44,765 nucleotides of DNA from Acidobacteriota bacterium (GTDB lineage Bacteria; Acidobacteriota; Terriglobia; Bryobacterales; Bryobacteraceae). Under the pieces are notes generated by a model. It saw nothing but the letters and a program-made list of their open reading frames with translations, was not told where the DNA came from and did not search any database. The stretch covers positions 1 through 44,765 of the forward strand of contig JAFDVS010000030.1 of NCBI GenBank assembly GCA_018268935.1, read 5' to 3'. Position numbers and translations under genes: made by a program. How positions within the stretch are numbered: position 1 is the stretch's first letter; each line of letters starts with the position of its first letter. Shown here piece after piece: positions 32,690 to 41,261 of the stretch.

Positions 32690-34273
32690 GTGATGATTTC
32701 GCAAGCGCCAAAACTCCAAATGAAAGTCGCGCAGAAGCAGATTCTGACGCCTGGGCTCGTCCAGATGGTCACTCTGCTCCAACTGAACCGGTTGGAACTG
32801 CGAGACATGATCTCGCAGGAGATGGCGCAGAATCCGTTTCTGGAAGAAGGAGCGGACGGTGAGGAACTGACTCCGCAGGAAGTTCAGACACTGATTGAGA
32901 ACGAGAGATCGTCGGAGCCTGCCGACAGGACGATTCTGGATACGGTGAACGCCGCGGCGCAGCCGGAAGGATTCGAGGCAGCGACGGATTTCGATCTGGA
33001 CCGGGTGGAGATTGAACAGGTGAGGGCAGAGGCGGCAGCGCCGGCCTCACAGGCGACCGAAGAACCTGCCGCGACGACGACGGACAGTTTCGATGAGATC
33101 GACTTCGGGTCTTATTTTGACGACTACCTGGATCCGGGGTTCAAGTCGCCTGCTTCTGAGAATGTGGAGAAGCCGGGCTTTGAAACATTTCTCTCTTCTC
33201 CTGTTACTTTGAGCAGCCACCTGGACGAGCAACTCGCCCTGATGGTTTTGACCGACGATGTGAGGGACGCGGCCGATACGATCATTGGGAACCTGGACGA
33301 GAACGGGTATCTGAACGAATCGCTGGAAGATCTTTCCGCGCCGGGTAATCATGCGATGGCGGATCTGGAAGCCGCGTTGAAGGCGGTACAGTCGTGCGAG
33401 CCGGCTGGGGTTGGGGCACGGGATCCGCAGGAATGCCTTCTGCTGCAGTTGGAGAGCCGCAACGGCAAAGGCGGAGTGGCGTGGCTCCTTATTAAGGAGC
33501 ACATGAAACTGCTGGAGTTGCGGCAGTACAAAGAGATTGCGAAGCTGATGGGCCGCCCGCTGGAACATATCCAGCTTGCCGTGGCGGTGATTACGCATCT
33601 GGATCCGCGTCCTGGGCTGCGGTATTCGGGCCCGGGAGCGCGGCAGGTGCAGCCGGATGTCTACATCTTCAAAGATGGGGAAGACTATGTAATCCAGATC
33701 AACGACGACGATCTACCGCAGATCCGTCTGAATTCCGATTACCGCCGCATGCTCGATCGGAATCAAGAGCCGAACAAAGACGTCCGGGACTACATGAAGG
33801 AGCGTTATCAGTCGGCTCTTCAGTTGATGAAGAATATCGAGCAGAGAAAGCAGACCATTTTTAAGGTCTGCCAGGCGATCATTGGGCGGCAGGGCGAGTT
33901 TCTGGAACACGGGCTCGACAGACTGCGTCCGATGATGATCAAGGATGTGGCCGAGGAAATCGGCGTGCACGCATCCACGGTCAGCCGCGCGGTAGCCAAC
34001 AAATACGCACACACCCCTCAGGGTGTGTTCGAACTGCGCTTCTTCTTCTCCGAAGCTGTACAAGGCCCCAGCGGAAGCGCAACGCCGCTTTTGATCCTGA
34101 AGCGGCGTGTGAAGAAGATGATCGAGGAGGAGGACTCCGCTCACCCCCTCACCGATGAACAGATCACGGAGCGGTTGCAATCGGAAGGTATTCAAGTGAC
34201 GCGCCGGACCGTGGCGAAGTATCGGGAAGACATGGGCATCCCGTCCACGCACCAGCGCCGCCGCCGGGAATAG
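32690..34273 (+). CDS. rpoN: RNA polymerase sigma-54 factor RpoN
   Basis: About 527 residues. GTG 32690 lies 9 nt after GGAAG; ATG 32693 is the next codon and equally possible. Region I starts LQMKVAQKQILTPGLVQMVTLLQLNRLELRDMI, the activator-interacting segment; region II is an acidic linker (about 55-150); region III holds the core-binding part and the HTH (MIKDVAEEIGVHASTVSRAVANKY...TPQGVFELRFFFS). The RpoN box RRTVAKYRE at 505-513 binds the -24 promoter element. It directs transcription that needs AAA+ enhancer proteins. Gene order rpoN-hpf-rapZ matches the conserved rpoN locus of many bacteria. Confidence 0.96.
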   Translation: MMISQAPKLQMKVAQKQILTPGLVQMVTLLQLNRLELRDMISQEMAQNPFLEEGADGEELTPQEVQTLIENERSSEPADRTILDTVNAAAQPEGFEAATDFDLDRVEIEQVRAEAAAPASQATEEPAATTTDSFDEIDFGSYFDDYLDPGFKSPASENVEKPGFETFLSSPVTLSSHLDEQLALMVLTDDVRDAADTIIGNLDENGYLNESLEDLSAPGNHAMADLEAALKAVQSCEPAGVGARDPQECLLLQLESRNGKGGVAWLLIKEHMKLLELRQYKEIAKLMGRPLEHIQLAVAVITHLDPRPGLRYSGPGARQVQPDVYIFKDGEDYVIQINDDDLPQIRLNSDYRRMLDRNQEPNKDVRDYMKERYQSALQLMKNIEQRKQTIFKVCQAIIGRQGEFLEHGLDRLRPMMIKDVAEEIGVHASTVSRAVANKYAHTPQGVFELRFFFSEAVQGPSGSATPLLILKRRVKKMIEEEDSAHPLTDEQITERLQSEGIQVTRRTVAKYREDMGIPSTHQRRRRE

Positions 34274-34327
34274 AATACAATCGCCGTCATGCGCCGCTCA
34301 GCCTAAATGAGATCTCCTGGAGAAACC

Positions 34328-34915
34328 ATGAAAATTAACTACACTGGCCAAGCCGCCTTTACCCCTATGCAGCAGAAGAAGCTGGATGCGAAGTACGCCA
34401 AGCTGGCGAAACTGCTCGATCGGGGGGGAGAGAGGAAAGCCCGCGTCATACTGACGGCGCAGCGTCATCTCCAACGCGCCGAGATCACCGTGAAGTACTA
34501 CGATCATGATCTGGTGGGCCTGAGTTCGGATTCCGATACGTTTACGGCCGTGTTCAACGCGATCGAGAAGCTGGAAAAGCAGATTCTGAAGCATCGGGAC
34601 AAGTGGCGGGATACGAAGCGGACTGGTGATGCCAAGGCGGCATTGCTGAAGGAGCCTGCCGCTGCGAAGAAGGTGGAAGCGGCCAAACCCGCAGCGAAGG
34701 CGAAGGCTGCGCCGAAGGTGGATGGCAAGGCGGCGGCAGCGAAGCGCGTGTACAAAGTGAACCGCAAGAGCCAGAACAAGCCGATGACGGTGGAAGAGGC
34801 GATGCTCGAAATCCAGGCGGATTCGAATTACATGGTGTATCGGGATGCCGACTCGGACCGCGTTCATGTGCTGGTGAAGCGCAACGACGGGCACTTTGAT
34901 CTGATCGAATCCTAA
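34328..34915 (+). CDS. hpf: Ribosome hibernation-promoting factor, long form
   Basis: About 195 residues from ATG 34328, with GGAG about 8 nt upstream; in-frame codons before it (from 34307) add nothing typical. Residues 1-100 are the S30AE domain (MKINYTGQAAF... and HLQRAEITVKYYDHDLVGL), then an Ala/Lys-rich linker (about 105-140) and a C-terminal domain of about 50 residues (MTVEEAMLEIQADSNYMVYRDADSDRVHVLVKRNDGHFDLIE) typical of long HPF, which dimerises to hold two 70S ribosomes as 100S particles. Such genes are induced in slow growth. It sits between rpoN and rapZ. Confidence 0.93.
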   Translation: MKINYTGQAAFTPMQQKKLDAKYAKLAKLLDRGGERKARVILTAQRHLQRAEITVKYYDHDLVGLSSDSDTFTAVFNAIEKLEKQILKHRDKWRDTKRTGDAKAALLKEPAAAKKVEAAKPAAKAKAAPKVDGKAAAAKRVYKVNRKSQNKPMTVEEAMLEIQADSNYMVYRDADSDRVHVLVKRNDGHFDLIES

Positions 34916-34925
34916 TGCGCTTGCC

Positions 34926-35831
34926 ATGAGCGCGAAACGTTCCTCATCCGATCCGGAGCCGGAAGGCGCCGAGGTTCAGCCAGAACTGGTCATTGTCACC
35001 GGACTGAGCGGCTCCGGAAAGGGGACTGTGCTCAAATGCCTGGAGGATCTTGGTTTCTATTCGGTGGATAACCTACCGGTGGACCTGATTCCGAAGTTTG
35101 CGGAATTGACGAAGTCATCGCCCAGCATCCGGTGTGCGGCGTTGGGGACCGATATCCGGGAGGGCAGCAATTTGCGGCGGCTTCCGGAGATCATCACGCG
35201 GCTGCGGAAGGAAGTTACCACCACGCTGCTGTTTCTGGAGGCGGATGATGCCACGATATTGCGGCGCTTCAGTGAAACGCGGCGGCCGCATCCGCTGGGG
35301 CGGGACGAATCGTTATCGGAGAAACTGGCGAAGGAGCGGCAGGCGCTGACTCCGATCCGCGATCTGGCGGATCATATATTGGATACATCGCGGTTCACGG
35401 TGCATGAGCTGCGAGACATCGTGGCGGAGAAGTTTCGCGGGACGAAGGAAGAGTCGAAGCTGATGATCCGGGTGAACAGCTTCGGATTCCGGAACGGGAT
35501 ACCGACGGACAGCGACCTGGTGTTTGATGTGCGGTTCCTGCCCAATCCGAATTACATTCCGGAGTTCAAGCCGCATACGGGGAAGCATCCGCGGGTGGCG
35601 CGGTATATCCGGTCGTTTCCGCAGACGCAGGAGTTCATGGAGCGGGTGATGCAGTTGCTGGTGTTTCTACTGCCGCACTACATTCGCGAGGGGAAGAGCT
35701 ACCTGACGATTTCGTTTGGGTGCACGGGGGGGCAGCATCGGAGCGTGATGATGGCCGCGGAGATTTGCAAGCGGCTGGCGAAGGCGGGGTACAAGGTGAA
35801 GGAGCAGCATCGGGACGCACCGCGGAAGTAG
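34926..35831 (+). CDS. rapZ: RNase adapter / nucleotide-binding protein RapZ
   Basis: About 301 residues. Walker A at residues 26-33 (GLSGSGKG), followed by the family block VLKCLEDLGFYSVDNLPVDLIPKF, Walker B-like LLFLEADDATILRRFSETRRPHPL, and the conserved C-terminal half FGFRNGIPTDSDLVFDVRFLPNPNYIPEFKPHTG...SYLTISFGCTGGQHRSVMMAE, with the Cys/His residues that form the metabolite pocket. In E. coli RapZ controls GlmZ/GlmS and cell-wall precursor supply; outside gamma-proteobacteria the role is less clear. It starts 10 nt after hpf. ptsN and npr, present in the E. coli locus, are missing here. Confidence 0.95.
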   Translation: MSAKRSSSDPEPEGAEVQPELVIVTGLSGSGKGTVLKCLEDLGFYSVDNLPVDLIPKFAELTKSSPSIRCAALGTDIREGSNLRRLPEIITRLRKEVTTTLLFLEADDATILRRFSETRRPHPLGRDESLSEKLAKERQALTPIRDLADHILDTSRFTVHELRDIVAEKFRGTKEESKLMIRVNSFGFRNGIPTDSDLVFDVRFLPNPNYIPEFKPHTGKHPRVARYIRSFPQTQEFMERVMQLLVFLLPHYIREGKSYLTISFGCTGGQHRSVMMAAEICKRLAKAGYKVKEQHRDAPRK

Positions 35832-35846
35832 TGAGACGGCGGCGGA

Positions 35847-36260
35847 TTATCGCCATGGGTCTATTACGCGGACGCCCAGGTGTTCAAAGTGGTTGACGTT
35901 GCGCGTGGCCACTGCAAAGCCGTTGGCGGCGGCGCAAGCGGCGATGTAAGCGTCAGGAGCCATTGCTCGCTTGCCGTTTTTCTCGCACTCCGCGACAATC
36001 TGGGCCAGCTTGTCGGCGGCAGCAGAATTGAAATCGAGTGTGCGGCCGTTGAATAGGCCGAGCACGCGTTCGACTTGGGCGGCGAGCGCCTTCTTGCGCT
36101 TTCCTTCCGGCAGTCTCAGCACTCCAAACAGGAGTTCAGCGCGGCTGATAGCAGTGATATACAGTGTTTCCGCGCTCTGGCTGTCCAGCCAATCTATGAC
36201 ACTCTGCGCCGGGGTGGTCTTGAGCGGCTCAGAGAGCACATTGGTATCGAGGACGATCAC
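35847..36260 (-). CDS. PIN-domain toxin, FitB/VapC type
   Basis: About 137 residues. The PIN acidic residues are D5 (MIVLDTNVLSE), E42 (ISRAELLFG) and D103 (MAPDAYIAA). The usual fourth acidic position in TRNxxDF reads H124 (TRNVNHFE), a change also met in other PIN proteins. It is a probable Mg-dependent ribonuclease that is silenced by its antitoxin. The start overlaps the antitoxin stop by 4 nt (ATGA). The strong likeness to Neisseria FitB includes the LPEGKRKKAL helix. Confidence 0.88.
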   Translation of the reverse strand: MIVLDTNVLSEPLKTTPAQSVIDWLDSQSAETLYITAISRAELLFGVLRLPEGKRKKALAAQVERVLGLFNGRTLDFNSAAADKLAQIVAECEKNGKRAMAPDAYIAACAAANGFAVATRNVNHFEHLGVRVIDPWR

Positions 36261-36499
36261 GTGAAATCCTCGCCTCGAATTGCAGTTCGGCGGCGAGAGA
36301 CGTCCAGTTCGTCCATTCCGCCGACTTCACGAGCAATGCGGTGAATTTCGGAGCCGATTTTTAGGCGTTTCGGCGGCCGGACGGTGTCCTCGAGAATCAA
36401 ACGGACCTCAGCCTCTGTGGAGCGGCCATGCCGGGCAGCCCGCATGCGCAACGCCCGGTGGACTTCCTCGGAGAGGTTGCGGACTGTCAGATTGGGCAT
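36257..36499 (-). CDS. Ribbon-helix-helix antitoxin, FitA/VapB type
   Basis: About 80 residues. MPNLTVRNLSEEVHRALRMRAARHGRSTEAEVRLILEDTV is a FitA-like Arc/MetJ ribbon-helix-helix DNA-binding domain; the C-terminal tail (about 45-80) would wrap the toxin and block its active site. The start has GGAGATGATTAC just upstream. It overlaps the toxin gene by 4 nt, the usual antitoxin-first order, and should autoregulate its own promoter. Confidence 0.88.
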   Translation of the reverse strand: MPNLTVRNLSEEVHRALRMRAARHGRSTEAEVRLILEDTVRPPKRLKIGSEIHRIAREVGGMDELDVSRRRTAIRGEDFT

Positions 36500-36516
36500 G
36501 TAATCATCTCCATTCG

Positions 36517-36545
36517 ACTGTAGTCAATGCTAGCAAATGTGTAAA
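36517..36545 (-). promoter_or_regulatory. Possible promoter/operator of the toxin-antitoxin pair
   Basis: On the minus strand TTTACA (36545-36540) and TACAGT (36522-36517) lie 17 nt apart, with the palindrome GCTAGC in the spacer, about 18 nt from the antitoxin start. The palindrome could be part of the antitoxin's operator. The -10 is a weak match. The rest of 36500-36704 holds nothing I recognise. Confidence 0.35.
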
Positions 36546-36704
36546 GATGCTATCACTCGGGTTTGCTCTCAGTGGGTTGCTCCCATCGGTGCTGGCGGAT
36601 TCGACGGCGAAGCGCAGACCGACGAGCTCACCTCCAGGATGGCCGGGACGCCGACGTAGCAACCGGCAAAGTGAAGCGATTAATATGGGTGGGGGTTGAT
36701 CTCC

Positions 36705-39700
36705 ATGTTTCCGCGAGTCCTTCTACTATCTTTCTACGCAGCGGCAGGGTTTTGTGCCGTCAGCTTCAATCGCGATGTTCGTCCCATCATGTCCAATACG
36801 TGTTTCCAATGCCATGGTCCGGATAAGAGCAGCCGGATGGCAGGGCTGCGGCTGGATCTGCGGGATGAAGCGTTGCGCAAAACTGCCTCGGGCGTGACGC
36901 CGATTGTGCCGGGGAATCCGGAGCAGAGCGCCATCGTCGAGCGGATCTTCAGCTCGAATGCGGCGAAGATGATGCCTCCGAAGTACGCACACAAGGAACT
37001 TTCGGCGGCGCAGAAGAATGTTATCAAGCAGTGGGTGGCTGAGGGCGCCAATTACGAAGGGCACTGGGCGTATCAGCCGGTGCGGCGTCCGGAGGTGCCG
37101 GCTGTCCCGGGCGGCGCCGTGCGTAATCCGATCGATGCGTTTGTGCAGCAGCGGCTGGCGCGGGAAGGGCTGAAGCCTTCGGCGGAAGCCGACAAACGGA
37201 CACTGATCCGGCGCGTCACGTTCGATCTGACCGGGCTGCCTGCAACACCGCAGGATGTGTCGGCGTTTGAGAAAGACACAGCGCCGGATGCTTATGAAAA
37301 GCTGGTGGACCGGCTGCTCAGCAGCGAACGATATGCGGAGAAGCAAGCGATGCACTGGCTCGATGCGGTGCGGTACGCCGATACGTGCGGTTTTCATGGC
37401 GATAATCCATTTCCGATTTGGCCGTATCGCGATTACGTGTTGCAGGCTTTTCGGAACAACAAACCGTTTGATGTTTTCACGCGGGAACAGCTTGCCGGCG
37501 ATTTGATGCCAAATGCGACCGAGGAGTCGCGGATTGCGTCGGCCTACAACCGGCTGAATCGCACGTCGGCGGAAGGCGGGATTCAGCCGAAGGAATATCT
37601 GGCGAAGTATGGCGCGGATCGGGTGCGGACGACGGCGAGTGTGTGGCTGGGTAGCACGATTGGTTGCTCGGAGTGCCACGATCACAAGTTTGATCCGTTC
37701 CTGTCGCGGGACTTTTACTCGATGAAGGCGTTCTTCGCCGATATTGAGGAGACGGGCCTGGTGCCCGACCGCGGGGCAAAGGCATGGGGCACGCAGCTCA
37801 CTCTGCCGACCAGCGAACAGAAGGCCCGGAGGCAGGATCTGGAAGCGCGGATCGAAGCCGCGCGGAAGGCGCTGGATGAGCGGACTGCTTCCTTCGCCGC
37901 AAGGCGCGCCGATTGGGAAAAGGAAGTACTGAGCAAGTTCGAAGGGGGTTGGTACAACTGGCAGTTTCAGCGTCCCGTTTCCGCGTCGACGGCGAACGGC
38001 GCGAAGCTCACCATCTTTAATGACGAGCCGGTGGAGATGAACACCTACAGCGGAGCGTCGCTCACGGCAGAGAAGAGGCCGGGCGACGGGCTGATGATCG
38101 CCAGTGGCGCGAACCCGGATCGCGAGACTTACACAGTGACGCTGAAGCCAGGATTGGGAAGCTGGATGGCGCTGGGGCTCGAAGTAGTGCAGGATGAATC
38201 GCTGCCTGGGATCCGGGTGGCGCGGGGATCGGACCGCCTGGTGGTCACGGAGATCGAAGCGGAACTGGATGGACGAAAGATTCCGTTCTCACTCGCTACC
38301 GCCAGTTTTACGGGCGTTTCGCCGGAGTATCCGGCGCTAGGGGCGATTGACGGGAATCCGAAAACGGCCTGGGGTATCGCCACTTATGGAGAGAATCGAA
38401 ATCTGTTTCTGGCGCTGCGGTTCACGGAGCGATTGGCGACTACGGCTTCGTCAAGGTTGATCGTGCGGCTGAAGCATGATTCCGATTACCGGCGGGCGAC
38501 GCTTGGCCGGTTCCGACTGGCGCTTTCTTCGGCGGCGTATTCGTGGCCGGAGCCGGAAGAGGCACGGAATCGGCGCAAGACGCCGACGCACGGTGTGCCG
38601 GATGATGTGATCGCCGGGTTGCGCAAGGCCGCGGATCAGCGTAGTGAAGAGCAGCGGAAGGCGATCAACGCGCACTTCCAGTGGATGGACACGGAGTTGC
38701 AAGCTTCCTTCATTGAACTGGAGAAGTTGCAGGCCGAACTGGGGATACTGGATGCATCGGTCACACGGGTAGTGGTGACGCAAGCCACGGAGCCTCGAGA
38801 GACACGAGTGCTGCCCCGCGGAAATTGGATGGATGATGCGGGAGAACTGGTGCAGCCGGCGATCCCGGGGTTTCTCGGCAAGCTGCAAGCGAGTGGCAGA
38901 GCGACGCGGCTGGACCTGGCGAACTGGCTGGTTTCTTCCGATAATCCGCTGACGGCGCGAGTGCAGGTGAATCGCACATGGCGTTTGTTATTCGGAACGG
39001 GGCTTTCCAAGGTGCTGGAGGATCTCGGCTCGCAAGGGGAATGGCCGACGCATCCGGAGTTGCTCGATTGGATGGCCGCGGAGTTCCAAGAGAAATGGGA
39101 TTACCGCAATCTGGTGCGCACCATTGTGTTGAGCCACACATACCGGCAGTCTTCGCTCGTTTCGAAGGAGTTGGAGGAACGCGATCCGGACAACCGGCTG
39201 CTGGCGCGGCAGACGCGATTCCGGGTGGATGCGGAAAGCGTGCGCGATGTGGCGCTGTCGATTTCGGGATTGCTGGTGGAGAAGTTCGGCGGGCCGAGTG
39301 TGCGGCCGTATCAGCCGGAAGGCTATCTGGCGGCTTTGAACTTTCCCAAGCGGGACTATTCGGCCAGTGTGGGTCCTGACCTATACCGGCGCGGTTTGTA
39401 CAGCGTGTGGCAGCGGACGTTTCTTCATCCGAGCCTGATGACGTTCGATGCTCCTTCGCGCGAGGAGTGCGCCATCACACGGGTGAATTCGAATACGCCG
39501 CTGCAGGCGCTGGTGCTACTGAACGATCCGACATTTGTGGAGGCGGCGCGGGTGTTCGCACAGCATATCCTGGCGCAGAAGGGCGCGGCGGCGAAGCAAC
39601 TGGACTGGGCCTTCCAACAAGCATTGCAGCGACGGCCTTCGGCGGAGGAGGGGAAGGTGCTACTGGATCTGTATCAGAAGAGCCTGGCCGGCTTTCGCAA

Positions 39701-39839
39701 GTCGAAAGGCGATGCGCTGAAGCTGATACAGACGGGGGATGCGCCGGTGGCATCGGTGCGCCCGGCGGAAGAACTTGCGGCCATGACCACGGTGGCGCGC
39801 GCCATACTGAACCTGCACGAAACGATCACGAGGAACTGA
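36705..39839 (+). CDS. PSD1-type planctomycete cytochrome protein with beta-sandwich insert
   Basis: About 1044 residues from ATG 36705; an in-frame TTG at 36696 is rejected as it shortens nothing and lacks a better ribosome site. Signal peptide (PRVLLLSFYAAAGFCA), one PSCyt1 heme motif C33-FQ-CH37, DUF1549 with the GC321-SE-CH325 HDHKFDP block, a charged helix, an inserted beta-sandwich of discoidin-like pattern (about 410-610; NPKTAWG, LRFTERLATTASSRLIVRL), then DUF1553 (TARVQVNRTWRLLFGTGLSKVLEDLG). It differs from the copy at 718 in having one PSCyt1 unit and the insert, so the two are distant paralogues. The DUF1501 partner starts 1 nt after its stop. Confidence 0.88.
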   Translation: MFPRVLLLSFYAAAGFCAVSFNRDVRPIMSNTCFQCHGPDKSSRMAGLRLDLRDEALRKTASGVTPIVPGNPEQSAIVERIFSSNAAKMMPPKYAHKELSAAQKNVIKQWVAEGANYEGHWAYQPVRRPEVPAVPGGAVRNPIDAFVQQRLAREGLKPSAEADKRTLIRRVTFDLTGLPATPQDVSAFEKDTAPDAYEKLVDRLLSSERYAEKQAMHWLDAVRYADTCGFHGDNPFPIWPYRDYVLQAFRNNKPFDVFTREQLAGDLMPNATEESRIASAYNRLNRTSAEGGIQPKEYLAKYGADRVRTTASVWLGSTIGCSECHDHKFDPFLSRDFYSMKAFFADIEETGLVPDRGAKAWGTQLTLPTSEQKARRQDLEARIEAARKALDERTASFAARRADWEKEVLSKFEGGWYNWQFQRPVSASTANGAKLTIFNDEPVEMNTYSGASLTAEKRPGDGLMIASGANPDRETYTVTLKPGLGSWMALGLEVVQDESLPGIRVARGSDRLVVTEIEAELDGRKIPFSLATASFTGVSPEYPALGAIDGNPKTAWGIATYGENRNLFLALRFTERLATTASSRLIVRLKHDSDYRRATLGRFRLALSSAAYSWPEPEEARNRRKTPTHGVPDDVIAGLRKAADQRSEEQRKAINAHFQWMDTELQASFIELEKLQAELGILDASVTRVVVTQATEPRETRVLPRGNWMDDAGELVQPAIPGFLGKLQASGRATRLDLANWLVSSDNPLTARVQVNRTWRLLFGTGLSKVLEDLGSQGEWPTHPELLDWMAAEFQEKWDYRNLVRTIVLSHTYRQSSLVSKELEERDPDNRLLARQTRFRVDAESVRDVALSISGLLVEKFGGPSVRPYQPEGYLAALNFPKRDYSASVGPDLYRRGLYSVWQRTFLHPSLMTFDAPSREECAITRVNSNTPLQALVLLNDPTFVEAARVFAQHILAQKGAAAKQLDWAFQQALQRRPSAEEGKVLLDLYQKSLAGFRKSKGDALKLIQTGDAPVASVRPAEELAAMTTVARAILNLHETITRN

Positions 39840-39840
39840 C

Positions 39841-41247
39841 ATGAACGCACAAGAACTTGCACGGATGGCCAGCAGGCGCACGTTCCTCGGGCGCGGCGCC
39901 GCGGGGCTGGGGTTGATTGCGTTGAATTCGCTGCTGGAACAGAAGCTCTCGGCGAAAGGAGTTGTGGAGCCGCTGCACTTTCCGGCGAAGGCGAAGCGTG
40001 TCATCTTTCTTTATCAGGCTGGTGGCCCATCGCATCTGGAGACCTTCGATCCGAAGCCAAAACTGGCGGAGATGCACGGCAAACCGATGCCGGAGTCGAT
40101 GACGAAGGGGCAGCAGATTGCGCAGCTTCAGGGGCGCCCCCTGGTGTGCTACGGGCCGCAGCTTGGGTTCAAGAAGTTCGGGAAGGCGGGGCTGGAGATC
40201 TGCGATCTGTTCACGTCGATCGGGAGTGTTGCGGACGAGATCTGCCTGGTTCGTTCGATGTGGACGGAGCAGATCAATCACGATCCGGCGCACACCATTA
40301 TGAATACGGGCGCGATTGTGACGGGGCGGCCGAGCATGGGGAGCTGGTTGCTGTACGGGCTCGGATCAGACGCGCAGGATCTTCCGGGATTCGTGGTTTT
40401 GACGTCGGCGGGGAAGGGCGGGCAAATGCAGCCCATCGCGGCGCGGCAGTGGTCCGCGGGTTTCCTGCCGAGCCGGTTCCAGGGAGTGAAGTTGAACTCC
40501 ATCGGAGACCCGGTGCTGCACATTCAGAATCCGAACGGACTGTCCACGGGGACGCAGAAGCAATCCATCGATGCGATTAATGCGCTGAACCGCATCCAGC
40601 ACCGTACGACGAACGATCCGGAGATTCTCACGCGGATTGCACAGTACGAGATGGCGTTCCAGATGCAGGCGAGCGTGCCCAGTCTGGTGGACATGAGCAA
40701 GGAGCCGAAACATGTTCTCAATATGTACGGCGCAAATCCGGGCGATGGGTCGTTTGCATCAAATTGTCTGCTGGCGCGGCGGCTGGCGGAGCGGGGCGTG
40801 CGCTTCATCCAGCTTTATCACCGAGATTGGGATCACCATGGGGGAGTGAAAGCCAATGTGGCGTTGAAAGTGCCGGAAGTGGACAAAGCAACGGCGGCGC
40901 TGATCACCGATTTGAAGCAGCGCGATATGTTGAAGGACACGCTGATTGTGTGGGGCGGCGAGTTCGGGCGGACCCCGATGTCACAGGGCGGCGACGGGCG
41001 CGATCATCATATTAAGGGATTCACTTTCCTGCTGGCCGGCGGCGGGATCAAGCCTGGGATGGCGTATGGCGCTACGGACGATCTGGGGTACGCGGCGGTG
41101 GAGAATCCGGTTAGCGTGCACGACTTCCATGCCACGATGCTGTACCTGCTGGGGATTGATCACAAGCGGCTGACGGTGAAGTTCCAGGGTTTGGATGCGC
41201 GGCTGACCGGGATTTCGGGTGACGTTGTGCGGGGGATTCTGGCGTAG
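39841..41247 (+). CDS. DUF1501 family exported protein (partner of second PSD1)
   Basis: About 468 residues, ATG at 39841. The Tat leader SRRTFLGRGAAGLGLIALNSLL starts at about residue 11. Family blocks: VIFLYQAGGPSHLETFDPKP, ADEICLVRSMWTEQINHDPAHTIMNTG, RFIQLYHRDWDHHGG, LIVWGGEFGRTPM and GRDHHIKGFTFLLAGGG, then VSVHDFHATMLYLLG. The DWDHHG and GRDHH histidines are well placed for metal binding. It is a closer match to the PSD1-associated subgroup than the copy at 18103. Activity unknown. Confidence 0.88.
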   Translation: MNAQELARMASRRTFLGRGAAGLGLIALNSLLEQKLSAKGVVEPLHFPAKAKRVIFLYQAGGPSHLETFDPKPKLAEMHGKPMPESMTKGQQIAQLQGRPLVCYGPQLGFKKFGKAGLEICDLFTSIGSVADEICLVRSMWTEQINHDPAHTIMNTGAIVTGRPSMGSWLLYGLGSDAQDLPGFVVLTSAGKGGQMQPIAARQWSAGFLPSRFQGVKLNSIGDPVLHIQNPNGLSTGTQKQSIDAINALNRIQHRTTNDPEILTRIAQYEMAFQMQASVPSLVDMSKEPKHVLNMYGANPGDGSFASNCLLARRLAERGVRFIQLYHRDWDHHGGVKANVALKVPEVDKATAALITDLKQRDMLKDTLIVWGGEFGRTPMSQGGDGRDHHIKGFTFLLAGGGIKPGMAYGATDDLGYAAVENPVSVHDFHATMLYLLGIDHKRLTVKFQGLDARLTGISGDVVRGILA

Positions 41248-41261
41248 CCGGATTAGAATCC
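41234..41261. terminator. Possible bidirectional hairpin between convergent genes
   Basis: GGATTCT (41234-41240) pairs with AGAATCC (41255-41261), with a smaller GGC/GCC stem (41241-41243, 41247-41249) inside. It spans the stop codons of the DUF1501 gene and ribA, which converge with 5 nt between. No T tract follows, so termination is a guess. Confidence 0.3.

Noticed and set aside
34916..34925. A missing ptsN-like fragment between hpf and rapZ
   Set aside because: Only 10 nt separate the two genes; no remnant can be present.
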